Positions 1 through 10,541 of a stretch of DNA of 64,000 nt are shown here, in pieces. The translations under genes were made by a program, and so were the position numbers. The notes beneath the pieces were generated by a model. It did no database searches. It saw only the letters and a list, made by a program, of their open reading frames with translations, and was not told the origin of the DNA. The stretch comes from Terfezia claveryi. Lineage: Eukaryota > Ascomycota > Pezizomycetes > Pezizales > Pezizaceae. The DNA is taken from positions 124,001 through 188,000 of the forward strand of contig WHUX01000017.1 of the NCBI GenBank assembly GCA_015179025.1. The letters are read 5' to 3'. Position 1 is the first letter of the stretch, and each line of letters begins with the position of its first letter.

Positions 1-628
1 GGTTAGTCTGGACAAACTGTGTAGGTGCGAGAATAGCCCTTCACAAGAACCCTAAGAGTAGTAATGTTTCAGATCACTCTGCATCTGAATCAAGCTGGGA
101 AAGGGTTATGAAAGTTGTGTTCGCCCCGTGGGCGGAGGGAGGTACGCTGTGCCACTATACGATTGAGCAAGATGGTGTTAAAGGGGTGGCAATGAGAGAA
201 TTCCAAAATTGAGGCGTGGGTACATTTATTTACGGCGCTCGCATCTGATGACGGTAGAGAAGCCGGTTTGTTCAGCTGCGAAAAATTCTCGCAAGGAACA
301 AAGAACCAATAACAAAATAAAAAAACTGAATATTTTACACAAAATATTGTGTACTGTATCCAGTCCGGCAAGCAATTGCCATTGTTGTCCCAAGTTCAGA
401 CTGCAATATCCCTGCTGCGCCCTGCTGCGCCCCGCTGTGTGTATCAGCACTGGTCGCAACGAAAAGACCCCACTGACTGTAGCACATCAGCTTACCCCTC
501 ATCTCTATATATTAACCTCAGAAAGTTGCGCATCTAAAATCTCTTGTATATAATTCTTCTTTTTCTCAGAGCCGTGTCTTCCTCTCAACTTTACCCAAAG
601 CTCCTCTCCACCAACATCCCTTCCCATC
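1..628 (+). promoter_or_regulatory. Upstream region of the WW-domain gene
   Basis: No convincing gene is seen here; the short open frames are low-complexity and overlap on both strands. A TATA-like TATATATT lies at 506-513, about 115 bp before the start codon at 629. A TAGTCTGG motif at 4-11 matches the terminal motif found repeatedly in intergenic DNA of this window. Confidence 0.4.
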
Positions 629-1445
629 ATGGCCGATTCTGGAACAGTACCCTCCCAAACTCCCCCACAGCCGGGGCCCACTGTCACTCCTCCTCCGTTA
701 CCGTTTGGCTGGTGAGTTATTGTCAGATTTTTCTCCTGTAGTCCTGAATTCTAACGATTTCATTAAGGATCGCTCAATGGGACCCAAGCACAAAGAGATA
801 TTATTTCGTACAGCCTTCAACAGGAACAACCACATGGGAAGTCCCAACAGGCTCTGTAACATCAACCCCGGCCCAAGCACAGCCCCCATATACGCCTCCA
901 GTTGATTCATACAACCCAAAGCAAGCACACCAAAACCCTTCTCCTAGCCAGCAATACGATGCTCAACAAGATCCAGTCACCACGTCACGAGGTGGTCCAT
1001 TAGGAGGTCTTGGAGGGTTAGCACAGGGTTTCCTTGCAGGAGGAGGGAAGCATGGTAACCATGGATCTAGCGGCATGAGCGGTAAACTGGGCGTGGCCAG
1101 TGCGCTTCTCGGCGGTGGGAAGCAGCATTCAGGAAGTGGTGGCCATGGCAGCAGCGGCCACGGTGGGCCTCAGCCAGGTTTAATGGGGTTTGCCGGTGGT
1201 TTGCTGGGGGGCAAGAACAAGCACGGATCAGGTGGCCATTCCAGTGCTGGACCAGGTGGCTTGTTGGGTATGGCTGGCGGCCTTGCTAGTGGGCTGTTGA
1301 ACCAGGCACTTGCCCCTCGTCAAGTAATCTTAATTTGGTGAGTTAACTAACATTATAAGCAGAAACCTGCTTCGCACCATAAGACAGGAGATCTTCAACA
1401 CCAACAGCAAAACTTCAATCAGCAGTATGGCTCCCCACCACCCCC

Positions 1446-1480
<35 letters not shown>

Positions 1481-1872
1481 TACACCAGCAGTCGCCATAC
1501 GGACAACTTCCCTACAGACAAGGACAGTACGGGCCTCCACCAGGACCGTACCAGCAATACCATTCTCCCCCCCCGCCACCAGGCTATGGGGCTCATACTC
1601 TGTATGGTCAATCTCCTGTCGGCCAACAGCCACCTCCACAACATGGTGCGCCTCCCCCACCTCCAGGACAATATGGTGCTCCCCCGCCACCCCCAGGACA
1701 ATATGGCGCTCCCCCGCCACCCCCAAGCCAGTACAGTATACCCCCGCCACCCCCAGGGCAATATGGCGCACCTGCACCCCCCACGGGGCAATACACCCCC
1801 GGTATATATGGTTCGCCGCCTCCTGCTGGGCACCAGTCAAGGTACGGTGCACAACCACCACCAACTCATTAA
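629..1872 (+). CDS. WW-domain protein with Gly/His-rich middle and Pro/Gln-rich tail
   Basis: Exons 629-711, 768-1323 and 1363-1872 give about 382 residues. The first intron sits inside the WW domain: exon 1 ends in LPFGW and exon 2 continues with AQWDPSTKRYYFVQPSTGTT, then TTWEVPTG. This gives both signature tryptophans, the aromatic pair and the closing proline. WW domains bind short proline-rich ligands. Residues of about 110-210 are Gly/Ser/His-rich with repeated GGLLGG-like hydrophobic patches. The C-terminal third has a short glutamine run and tandem PPPPPGQYGA-type repeats that could themselves bind WW or SH3 domains. No catalytic domain is visible. Many fungi have WW-only proteins of this design with unknown roles, so I assign no function beyond protein binding. 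The splice sites are supported by frame and domain continuity. Confidence 0.85.
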
Positions 1873-2212
1873 AGGGTACTCGACGCGTATTTGTAAGGGA
1901 TTATTCTACTGTTTCACGGTTTCTGATGGAAAACGAGCATACAGCAAGGGCGGTTTTTGATTTTGTTGTCACCACTGTATTTTTCTTTGCTAGGAGTTTT
2001 TGTGTGAAAAGCAGTATATCGTAGTGTGCTTGCATACAAACATACTTAAGTAATAATGTTCATCAAATAATAATGAGCCTAGACACTATTCCCTTTCTGC
2101 AAAGTCTGTATAAACAAACCTCCATTAAGCTTAGCAGCCTTGAAATCTTGGCAATGTAGATTATTTGCGAAATTTACTTTTGAAAGTTTGCTCTACACAA
2201 ATCTCCACAAAG
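1873..2212. other. Intergenic spacer
   Basis: About 340 bp of AT-rich DNA between two genes on the same strand. It must hold the 3' end of the WW gene and the BRX1 promoter. No further structure was recognised. Confidence 0.5.
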
Positions 2213-3297
2213 ATGGCCTCGGTATACAAATCGATAAACAAGCCGAGTAAGGACAACAGCGATGTTGACCCTGTCAAGAAGAACAAGCAGAGAGTTCTGG
2301 TCCTTTCATCGCGGGGAGTAACATACCAGTATGGTGCCCTTCTGCATTGTGCGCTGTAGCTTCCACTGACGATGGAATTGGGTTATAGCCACAGACATCT
2401 TCTAAATGACCTAGTTTCTATGCTGCCCCATGGTCGAAAAGACGCAAAAATGGATACGAAGTCCAAGCTGTTCTATCTCAACGAAGTCGCGGAGCTGTAT
2501 AATTGCAATAATATCCTATTTTTTGAGGCGAGGAAGAGGCAGGATTTGTACATCTGGATGAGCAAGGCGCCGAATGGTCCTTGTATCAAGCTTCATGTTC
2601 AGAATTGTACGTTTCTCTCGCCCACGGAGACTGCACGGAAGGGTAGGAATGAATAAATGGATGGGAGCGAGACTGATAGGGTGACCTTCTAGTACACACT
2701 ATGGAAGAACTACATTTCACCGGAAACTGCCTCAAGGGATCCCGGCCAATCCTATCCTTCGACTCTAGTTTCGATGATCACTCACACATGAAAGTCATCA
2801 AGGAGATGCTGATACACATCTTCGGTGTCCCCAAACAAGCCCGCAAGAGCAAACCCTTCGTGGACCACGTTCTCAGCTTTACCTACGCCGACGGGAAAGT
2901 CTGGTTCAGGAATTTCCAGATCTCCGAGTCGGAGCCTTCGAAGATAACCGCATCAACAGATAATACTGAAGCGGCTGTCGAAAAGCCCACCAAACACAGT
3001 AAACCCTCCAAAAAGCCACCGACCCTCGCCACAGAACTCTCCCTTGTTGAAATCGGTCCTAGGTTCGTTATGACGCCTATTGTCATCCTTGAAGGATCGT
3101 TTGGTGGACCCGTTATCTATGAGAATAAGGAGTTTATCTCGCCGAATGCAGTGAGATCCGAATTGAGGAAGAGGAAGTCGCAGAAGTTCAATGATCGTGC
3201 AAAAGCACAAGCTGAGAGGGCGGTGAAGAGAGTCAACTTGGAACTAGATACTGGCCTAGAGAAGTCTGAGTTGGATGAGGGGGTGCTCTTTGCTTAA
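2213..3297 (+). CDS. BRX1: Ribosome biogenesis protein BRX1 (Brix domain)
   Basis: Exons 2213-2328, 2389-2606 and 2693-3297 give about 312 residues, close to the usual size for Brx1. The Brix-domain landmarks appear in order: VLVLSSRGVTY, then RHLLNDL, MLPHGRKDAKMD, NEVAELYNCNN, FFEARKRQDLYIWMS, TGNCLKGSRPILSFD and FVDHVLSFTYADGKVWFRNF. Brx1 is a nucleolar factor that binds rRNA and acts in early assembly of the 60S subunit. The C-terminus is Lys/Arg-rich as expected. The start at 2213 was chosen because it fits Brx1 length and is the first methionine after an in-frame run that looks like leader. The gene converges with EDC4, with a 493-bp gap. Confidence 0.95.
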
Positions 3298-3790
3298 GCA
3301 CGGGAGGGATTTTTCGCTGAGGGTAAATGATGCAGCCTTTACTTACTTATGGCTGCGACTTTGTTCTGATTACTTTTTGTATAATATCAACTTATGAAAA
3401 AGTTATTTTCAATACGGTGCAAAGTGCCCTAAACCCGAGTCTAATTCGAAGACAAATCCACTCATAGAGTAAGCAGACGTTGGTTGGTGTTAGAACGCAT
3501 AAATGGTGGGCTTGAGAACATGACTAATGGGGTGAGTGACGTAAGGAAGTGAAGTAGCAAAATAAAAAATACCAAACAACAGTAACTTGAAGCTGAATAG
3601 AGAATAAGAAAGCCCCCCTATACCGCAATCCTTGTCCACACAACAAACTTTTCATATCTGTATGTGTGAAAAGAACATCCACGACATTACTATAGCACTT
3701 TTCAACACCATTTCAAACCTAGCCGCCGAATTACCAACTCTCTGTTGAATCCCTATTAGCAGTCCTCATTCTACTCATATGAGAGGTAGT
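3298..3790. other. Intergenic region between convergent genes
   Basis: Contains the 3' ends of BRX1 (plus) and EDC4 (minus). No open frame or repeat was recognised. Confidence 0.5.
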
Positions 3791-5485
3791 CTAATTAAGA
3801 TTCCCCAAATCTCTGGCCTTCTTTGCCAGAGCTGGGATCTTTCTAAGAGCTGGCTCGGATGGATCCCTTTCGGCGATGCGCATATATGATTGCTCGAGGC
3901 GCTGGACAACAACAGCCATGATCCTCTGACAGATTTCGGCGATTTCAGGGTGCTAGATGGAATTAGCACTCTCGAAAGTGGAAGAGTAATTAAATCAGAA
4001 AAAAACGCACCTTTGGGTTAAGCACAGAAAGTACACCTTCAAGCCAGTTGATACGATCCTGGACGGAATTTTCAAAGTTCACAGTGACAGCGGCGGAGAC
4101 AGACAGAAGAACAAGCTGGCTGAGGGTCGGCATGAAGTCATATCTGTATCTTCGTACGACCTCATCGAAAAGCTCTTCCTGGCGGTCTTTTGATTGTAAC
4201 CACTAATCCAAGGCAAATAGTTAGTTTTCGTCTGTTCAACGAACATTAGACTTACCCTGATTGTAGCTTCTTCATATCTACCACTTCTGAATAGTCCATC
4301 AATCTCATCACGCTCAATCTGCTGAGGAGTCGGCTGAGGTATCTGTGAAGCTTTTGCTGCCTCCTGTGCTGACGTGTCTTCATCCTCAGGCCAGTTTTGC
4401 CCTTGCATCCAATCAGCTTGAGCCTTCTGGACTTGCTCCTGGAACTCAGTTTGCTGCTTGATCATATCTTGCTGGGCCTGAGCCATCTCAATTTGAGTCC
4501 TTGTCATTTCCGCTTGTGCTCGAGAAATTTCTCCTTGGGCTCTATCCATTGTGGAAATAGTTTCGGTCAATGACTGAACCATAGTTAACAACTGATCCAC
4601 TTTACGTGACTCGTGCTGCTGTGCCATCACCAAAGCATCCAACTTTTTCGCCTCTTGTTGCTGTACACTCTGCAGAACGCTGAAGGTAGTGCTGTTCTTC
4701 GCGTCAACTTCAGAAACAACTTTGTGCGCAGTCTCAAGGGCTAATTGCTGAAGGGCAGGAAAGATAGATCCATGAAGGAAGCGGCCAAGTTCCCTCTCGA
4801 CAGTAGCTGATACCTGTACCGCTAGTGTCTTTCCAACCGCCTCATTGATCTTACCAAGGACCTCAGGGGAGGATATCGCACGCTTGACAATATCAGGGAG
4901 GCTGTTACGCAGCTCAGCGGGCACATGCTGACTTATCGACCTTTCTATAGCGCTCGATAGCTGGTGCTCGATAGATTGGGCTGTCACCGATGCCAAGGCA
5001 GGAACAACTTGTTGATCAATGTTGCGCACGACAATATCAGCTAGAACCCTTTCAACGTTCTCAGTAAGTGTACTAGACAGTAGCTTCAACAGGGCTTCTT
5101 GTTTAGCGTCACCAGCAGCCTGTTGGACTCTCCTATCTTCACTTAAAGACTTGTCTGCAAATCGTTAGTCGCCTAAAAGCTGAAAAGATAGGAGATATAC
5201 TTACATAGCTTATCGAGTTCATAGGTAAACACTCTCGCAAATTCAGAAGTGACAGATGTCTCAATTTTTTTCACCTCACGCTCCAAGACTGCCGGCGTTA
5301 GCGTCACAATGCCTTGAGATTCTACTGCGGTCGTAGCCACTGAATTGCTTGCTGATGGAACAGGCAGCTTAGATTTCTGAGTTAGTGTTTTCTCCTGTGT
5401 CGCTTTATCCTGCGGCTTGTCTACCGGGGGCTCAGCGGGTTGCTGCTGCTGCTGCTGTTGTTGTTGTTGCTGCTGCTGCTGCTGC

Positions 5486-5542
<57 letters not shown>

Positions 5543-8500
5543 TTTTGAGCACCCTTTTTTTTCCGGCTACCGGTACCTTGTCCATTGTTCGTTTGTGATT
5601 CCGACTTCTCAGATTTCTCCGACTTCTCGGACTTCGGGGGAGCTGTGGAGGCAGGATTTGGCACCGGGCTAGGGCTCCTTCGCCTTGAGACTTCTTTCAC
5701 GAATTGGGCCGATTTGAGGCAATCAGGTGTGGGGATGGGGGCTGGACTAGTTGCCGCTGATGGTTCCGGCTCCACTACAGTAAGTGGTGGTGGCTGAGGC
5801 ATAGGCCCAATGGTACAAATTTTTGCAACCACTGCATCTACGGAGTGTTTTGTCTTGCATTCGTTGTCCCATCCAAGATCCTCCTTATACACATTCAAAC
5901 TAGTCATGCCCTTTGAGTGTGCCACATACAACTCGAACAATGGACTGTTCTCTCCATCATCAATATCTTGGGGCGAGTCTAGTATTTCTAGACTCATAAG
6001 CTGCCCCTTAGATGCAAATGAGTATTCCCTGAGACCACTGAGAATAGCAGTGGCATCTGGTTTAGGAATAGCACCGCTCTTCATTGCCAGGTTCTTGATG
6101 TATTGTGCCTGAGATTGGGGTGGGAGGTTGTACTTCGGTGCGGACAGGTGAATAAAGTAAATTGAGTTGCGAGTAGGGTTGCCAACGACAACAATACCAG
6201 TAGGTGGATGATACGCAACGGAGCATAGAGCATCAGTGTCACTGGATTGGGGAAAATGAATTTCCTGAACTGGCCTTCCGAGCGCCAAATCCCAAAGTTG
6301 AAGAGTGTGATTCTGTTTCATACCAACGATTACGTATCGAAGAGCTAAACCTTTGTGGAATGGCCTGTGCTTATCGAGGAACATTACCGAAGTTGCCCTA
6401 TAGGGCTCCCCAGCGGTTACGGCAGAGAGTACCATGGCAGGTGAGGAAAGCAGGATTGGCTGCTGAGGAAGCGAAGCTGCCTGGCCGGAGGTATAAGAAC
6501 CCCCATATTCTACCAAATCTTGAACGTCCCACAACTTTAACTTGCCAGCCTTATCGATCGAAATGATTACTGTATCGTCCTCAGAGAAACAGAAGTCTTT
6601 CGAAGCCTTTCCCGTGTCAATGGTTCGGGAATGATCCGCAAGATATTTCTTAGAGAGAACCTCGTTTCCTTTCCGGCCTTGGGCATATTCCTTCGCGGTA
6701 GGAGCGTGAATGATACTGATAGTCTTTCCACGACCAATTGCAAAGACATCAATGTGTCTAGAAGATTTCCGAGCGCGAGATTTGAGAACTCCATTAGTCT
6801 GACCTTGCTCTTCAGATGGTGGGAATATAAAGCTGTGGTTTTGCCTGAAGTTCAGATTAGCATGAAGCTTTAGATTGAAGCATGGGAAGTATGTACCAGT
6901 CACCGCTCTCGAAACCTTCTCCGACGTCAGCCCATATGACTGCCCCTGATACGGAAGTACCTAAAACCCGTTCACCCCGTCCAATAATAACGTTGAAAGT
7001 CCTGTCCATAGTATCTTTATTTAATACTCTATCCCCGCCATCCTCCTGCCTTAGTACCCGAATTCCACCACGTCCATTGCTCTTACTGATCGCATAGACT
7101 ATATATGATGCAGAAGCTGCAATAAGGCTGCGATCAAGCTGGTCAAACTGGCGAGGCATACGTGCAATATCAGACATCTTCCCGAGCGGAAATCGTGGGC
7201 GGAGAGAGTTGGGATGTCGGGATTCATGGTAATTGCGGAGAAAGGCTTCATAGGGAAATTGTAAACCTTGATCGGGCCTTGTTCTACGTAGTCCGCGTCC
7301 TCATCCTCGTCGCGATCCAAAATATCAGAGGAAGCTGTAGGCTCCCTTGGTGCTTCTGGTACATCTTGCCCTTCTTTCACCCTTGAAACTTCCGAATCAC
7401 CGCCGGTTGTAGACTGTTGCCCCTCGAAGTCGCCTGACTCGGTATGCTCTGCTAACTGCTCCTGGGGTCGCGGTTGTTCTTCTGCCTTCCTATTCTCTTC
7501 CGCTTTTCTCTCCATTTGGGCTTTTAATCTCATATCAATTTGTTGAAAGACATCATTATCATCCTCCACTGGGTTCGCGGCCTCTACTTTCGGACTGAAA
7601 GGTAAAGGAACCTCGGCAGGATTGGTTGGTGGTATCATGGGTTTCCTTATTCCGGTTGGCCCTGGAGAATTTGGTTGTTTGGTGGGAGTTCGAGCTTTTG
7701 GGGTGAAGTTGTGTAATTGCTCAAACGGGTTGACATAAGTAAACAAGGTCTTGTTAGGGCTAGGACCAGACGCTACAGATACTTGTGAGCCAATCGCGTT
7801 TGGGGAGTCACCTGAAGCTGGCGGGGGCACCACATTTGAATTTTCAACGGCCGGAGACGGTGTTCTGTTGACTTGAGGCTGAGACCCATTGGTATAAGCA
7901 TCCACCCGTATAATTTCCTCCACAGGTGGAACAACTTCCGCAACAGACGTCTGCTGTGTGTCAAAATTCTCGGCGCCAGAACCCTGTGCATGGTCACCTT
8001 GCGTCGGCTTAGGCCTGTTCAGCAATTGAAATACCAAATCTTGCGGATTCACAGGGGCAGAAGTGGAGGAGCGTGTCCCAGCAGCAGCTTCCGATCCACC
8101 AGTGGAGGAAGGGGCATATGGAGGTGGTGCTTGTTGCTCTCCTAAGGATGTAGGCACACTCGCCCCGGCTTGGCCAGATCGTGCCAACAGTGAAGCAACC
8201 AAGTCCTGCGCATTTGTAGGCCTACTCTGTGTGGGGGAAGTCGCCGGTGCATAATTTGTTCCAGATTGCGCCAGAGGCGGTGGAGACAAGATTGTCTCCC
8301 GCGGAATTGGCACCGTCGAAGCTGGAGTACTAGCTGGCGCTGGTTGAGTGAACTTCAGAAGTCCAAGGAGACTTGCAGTCCTGCTGGGGTCTGTTTGGCT
8401 AGATGCTGGAGGCACGGGAGCATTATAGACTGGAGGAGTCTGCGACTTGGCTGGGTCCTGTCCATACAATGGGTATGAAGAGAAGAATGAAGGGTCATTT

Positions 8501-8670
8501 GTGTACGAGATCGGGGCCGAGTTAACTCTTTCTGCCCCTCGATGATATTGCTGTTGTGGAGGCATACTCGATGGTGAGCCCATATTCGAATTTGGAGATT
8601 GAGGGGCTGGGCTCCCAGTGGTTTGCTGCCTCAGTCTGTCCAGAAGGACGTTCAACCCTTGGTCCGCCAT
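3791..8670 (-). CDS. EDC4: EDC4-type mRNA decapping scaffold (WD40 plus helical C-terminus)
   Basis: Exons in transcription order are 8670-6897, 6844-5205, 5154-4256, 4202-4011 and 3952-3791, about 1555 residues if one frameshift is ignored. EDC4 (Varicose/Ge-1) scaffolds Dcp2-Dcp1 decapping in P-bodies. Residues 1 to about 480 are disordered and Pro/Ser/Gln-rich. The WD40 region follows and includes MSDIARMPRQFDQLDRSL, RARKSSRHIDVFAIGRGK and LKLWDVQDL. A 34-Gln tract lies near residue 1030. The C-terminal part is helical and typical of the family: AKQEALLKLLSSTLTENVER and, near the end, FMPTLSQLVLLSVSAAVT and RINWLEGVL. All four introns are short with GT-AG ends. The frame breaks once near 7178, where exon 1 drops out of frame exactly at the start of the WD40 block. 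Exon 1 is also one base short of the phase required by the next intron, which points to a 1-nt deletion or sequencing error. Confidence 0.9.
5440..5541 (-). repeat. Polyglutamine tract in EDC4
   Basis: A run of 102 bases reads as 34 consecutive Gln codons on the minus strand, in blocks of CAG and CAA. It lies between the WD40 region and the conserved C-terminus, in a disordered linker. Confidence 0.95.
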
Positions 8671-9402
8671 AAAGACTTAAATGGCGTACAAGAGTTGATT
8701 AAAGGCTCGATTGGAGTGGGAGTCTTTCTTGAAGCTCTTGCGTGAAGCCGAACCAAAAGAATAGATTGAGTGAGGATCCACGTCCCAGGACACTGCCCTT
8801 GAACAAACAAGTCTTTTCTTGGTCTTGGGTGTTTATATCCAGTCCGGCCTAATATTCGAAAGCTAGCTTTCGCAAATAGGGGTTATTCCCATGAAATGAG
8901 TTGTGATAAAGAAAAGCTACGGGTTGCTTGACGATTGGCGTGAGTGGTGATGAGAAGAGACAAAAAGTGATGAACGATAGAGGTGTACCTATCACCTGTA
9001 TATGATATGAAGCTGACTAACGGACAAGACTACAAGATCGCGACCAGAGCAGCCGCCTATGAATTATTGTAATTGTAAGTATCGCGACATGTGGGACCAC
9101 ATATGTTACAAACATACAAATGCCTTGCTTTATCTGCTGCAAATGGCGCCAGGCTGGGGGCCTAACTTACTTCACGGCGTGAGGCTCCGCGAGACCTCGG
9201 CCAAGGAACGAGAATTTAGTTCTAGGTGCCCGCATAATGGTATTATGCAATAGTTATGTTGCTTTTGCCACTTTGTCTCACGCTCACTTCTTCGACTTCG
9301 GAACAGACAGCTATTCATTCGGACTCAGGATCTTGCTTCATATATATCTATTTTAAACGAATTTCAACATCCGAAGGCCATAACCGGGGCCCATTTGTAA
9401 TC
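8671..9402. promoter_or_regulatory. Divergent intergenic region
   Basis: Shared upstream DNA of EDC4 (minus) and the small membrane protein gene (plus). No gene was recognised; the 64-codon frame at 9059-9253 has no supporting features. Confidence 0.45.
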
Positions 9403-9949
9403 ATGTTCTGTCTTCGGAGGTAAGTTGTTTGAGCCTGGAACAGCAAATGCCGAACCATCATTGCTAACTCAAGACTCTGTAGCTGGTTACCACTCTTGTT
9501 CATCCCCACCTCCGCCTCCCCTGCCTTCATCGTCATGTTTCTCATCTCCACATACTTCTTCCATAGACCATGGTAGCTTCCAACCTCAGTCCCCAACCTC
9601 GGTCTCCTCTCCCAGAGCTCCGATCACTCCACTAACAAACCGCCCAATTCATAGTGTATACTGCTCCCTCCTAATGCTTACCCTTTTCACCTCTTCCTGT
9701 TACTGGTCCGACCGATGTTTCCTAGATTCCAACAACGGGCATTGGTTCGAGCCCCGAATCCTCACTACCGCTACCGCAGCATTCAATACCGCCGCCGGTA
9801 GTATCTCTTCCCATGCAGGGGACCCAGCTTTAGGAAATGCCACAGACACAATGGGTGTATGGACTGGCATTGGGCTCGACTGGTTACGGAGTCTAGTTGG
9901 ACGGCGGGAATGGAGGTTGCCTTGCGTAGATGTGAACGTCAGGCTATAA
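9403..9949 (+). CDS. Small cysteine-containing membrane protein, unknown function
   Basis: Exons 9403-9419, 9483-9572 and 9655-9949 give about 133 residues. Both introns have good GT-AG ends and branch-like sites (GCTAACTC and CACTAACA). The spliced N-terminus reads MFCLRSWLPLLFIPTSASPA, followed by a hydrophobic stretch ending HRPCVYCSLLMLTL and then SSCYWSDRCFLDS and GHWFEPR. This suggests two short membrane segments (about residues 7-32 and 38-52) joined by an HRPCxYC turn. The C-terminal part, to about residue 133, is soluble-looking with no known domain. Coherent splicing that joins two hydrophobic blocks argues that the gene is real. I do not recognise the family; a short conserved fungal membrane protein is the likeliest answer. 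Confidence 0.55.
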
Positions 9950-10541
9950 TTGTGGAGTGTCTGCAGGTTTAGGTTGCTTGAGAAAAGACAGTATGAAGTA
10001 ATGGGTTTTTTTACGCTATTTGGCATACATATCGACTACCTTGTGTTTTTATTGTTATTTTTTCAGAGTGTTCAAGGGAGAGAAATGATATTCGGTAACG
10101 TTATAGCTGCACCTGCACGGGACATTAAGCGTTTATTTACCAATTGGTATCATAGCAACATGGATTTGGGCGTTGGGATGTGACTGGGAATCATGGGAAA
10201 ATAATCATGTCATTGATACCACAATTGGAGTTAACGAGTTCATATATCTAGTTAAGGCGTACCTGTAGACTAGTCTGGTTGCACCTGTAGACACTGATTC
10301 TTGAGGGGGTCTGACTGTACAATTCCCTAGTTACAGGCTGGTCTTCACGCATTTACTGTAAGGGATTAGAAGTGCATAGCCTGGCGAGGAACTCAGTTCT
10401 CTTTCGAGTATCAATAAAATACAAATTCCTCCAGTAACAACGCTAGGAAAGAAGAATCCCAAAAACCTAGTAAGAATCCTAAAAGGAGAGAAGGCACTCA
10501 AACCCCACTTCATACCAAAGAAAAAGACAAGAAAAGTTACA
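9950..10541. other. Intergenic region between convergent genes
   Basis: No gene is seen. A TAGTCTGGTT motif at 10271-10280 is one of the scattered copies of the window's recurrent terminal motif. Confidence 0.4.
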
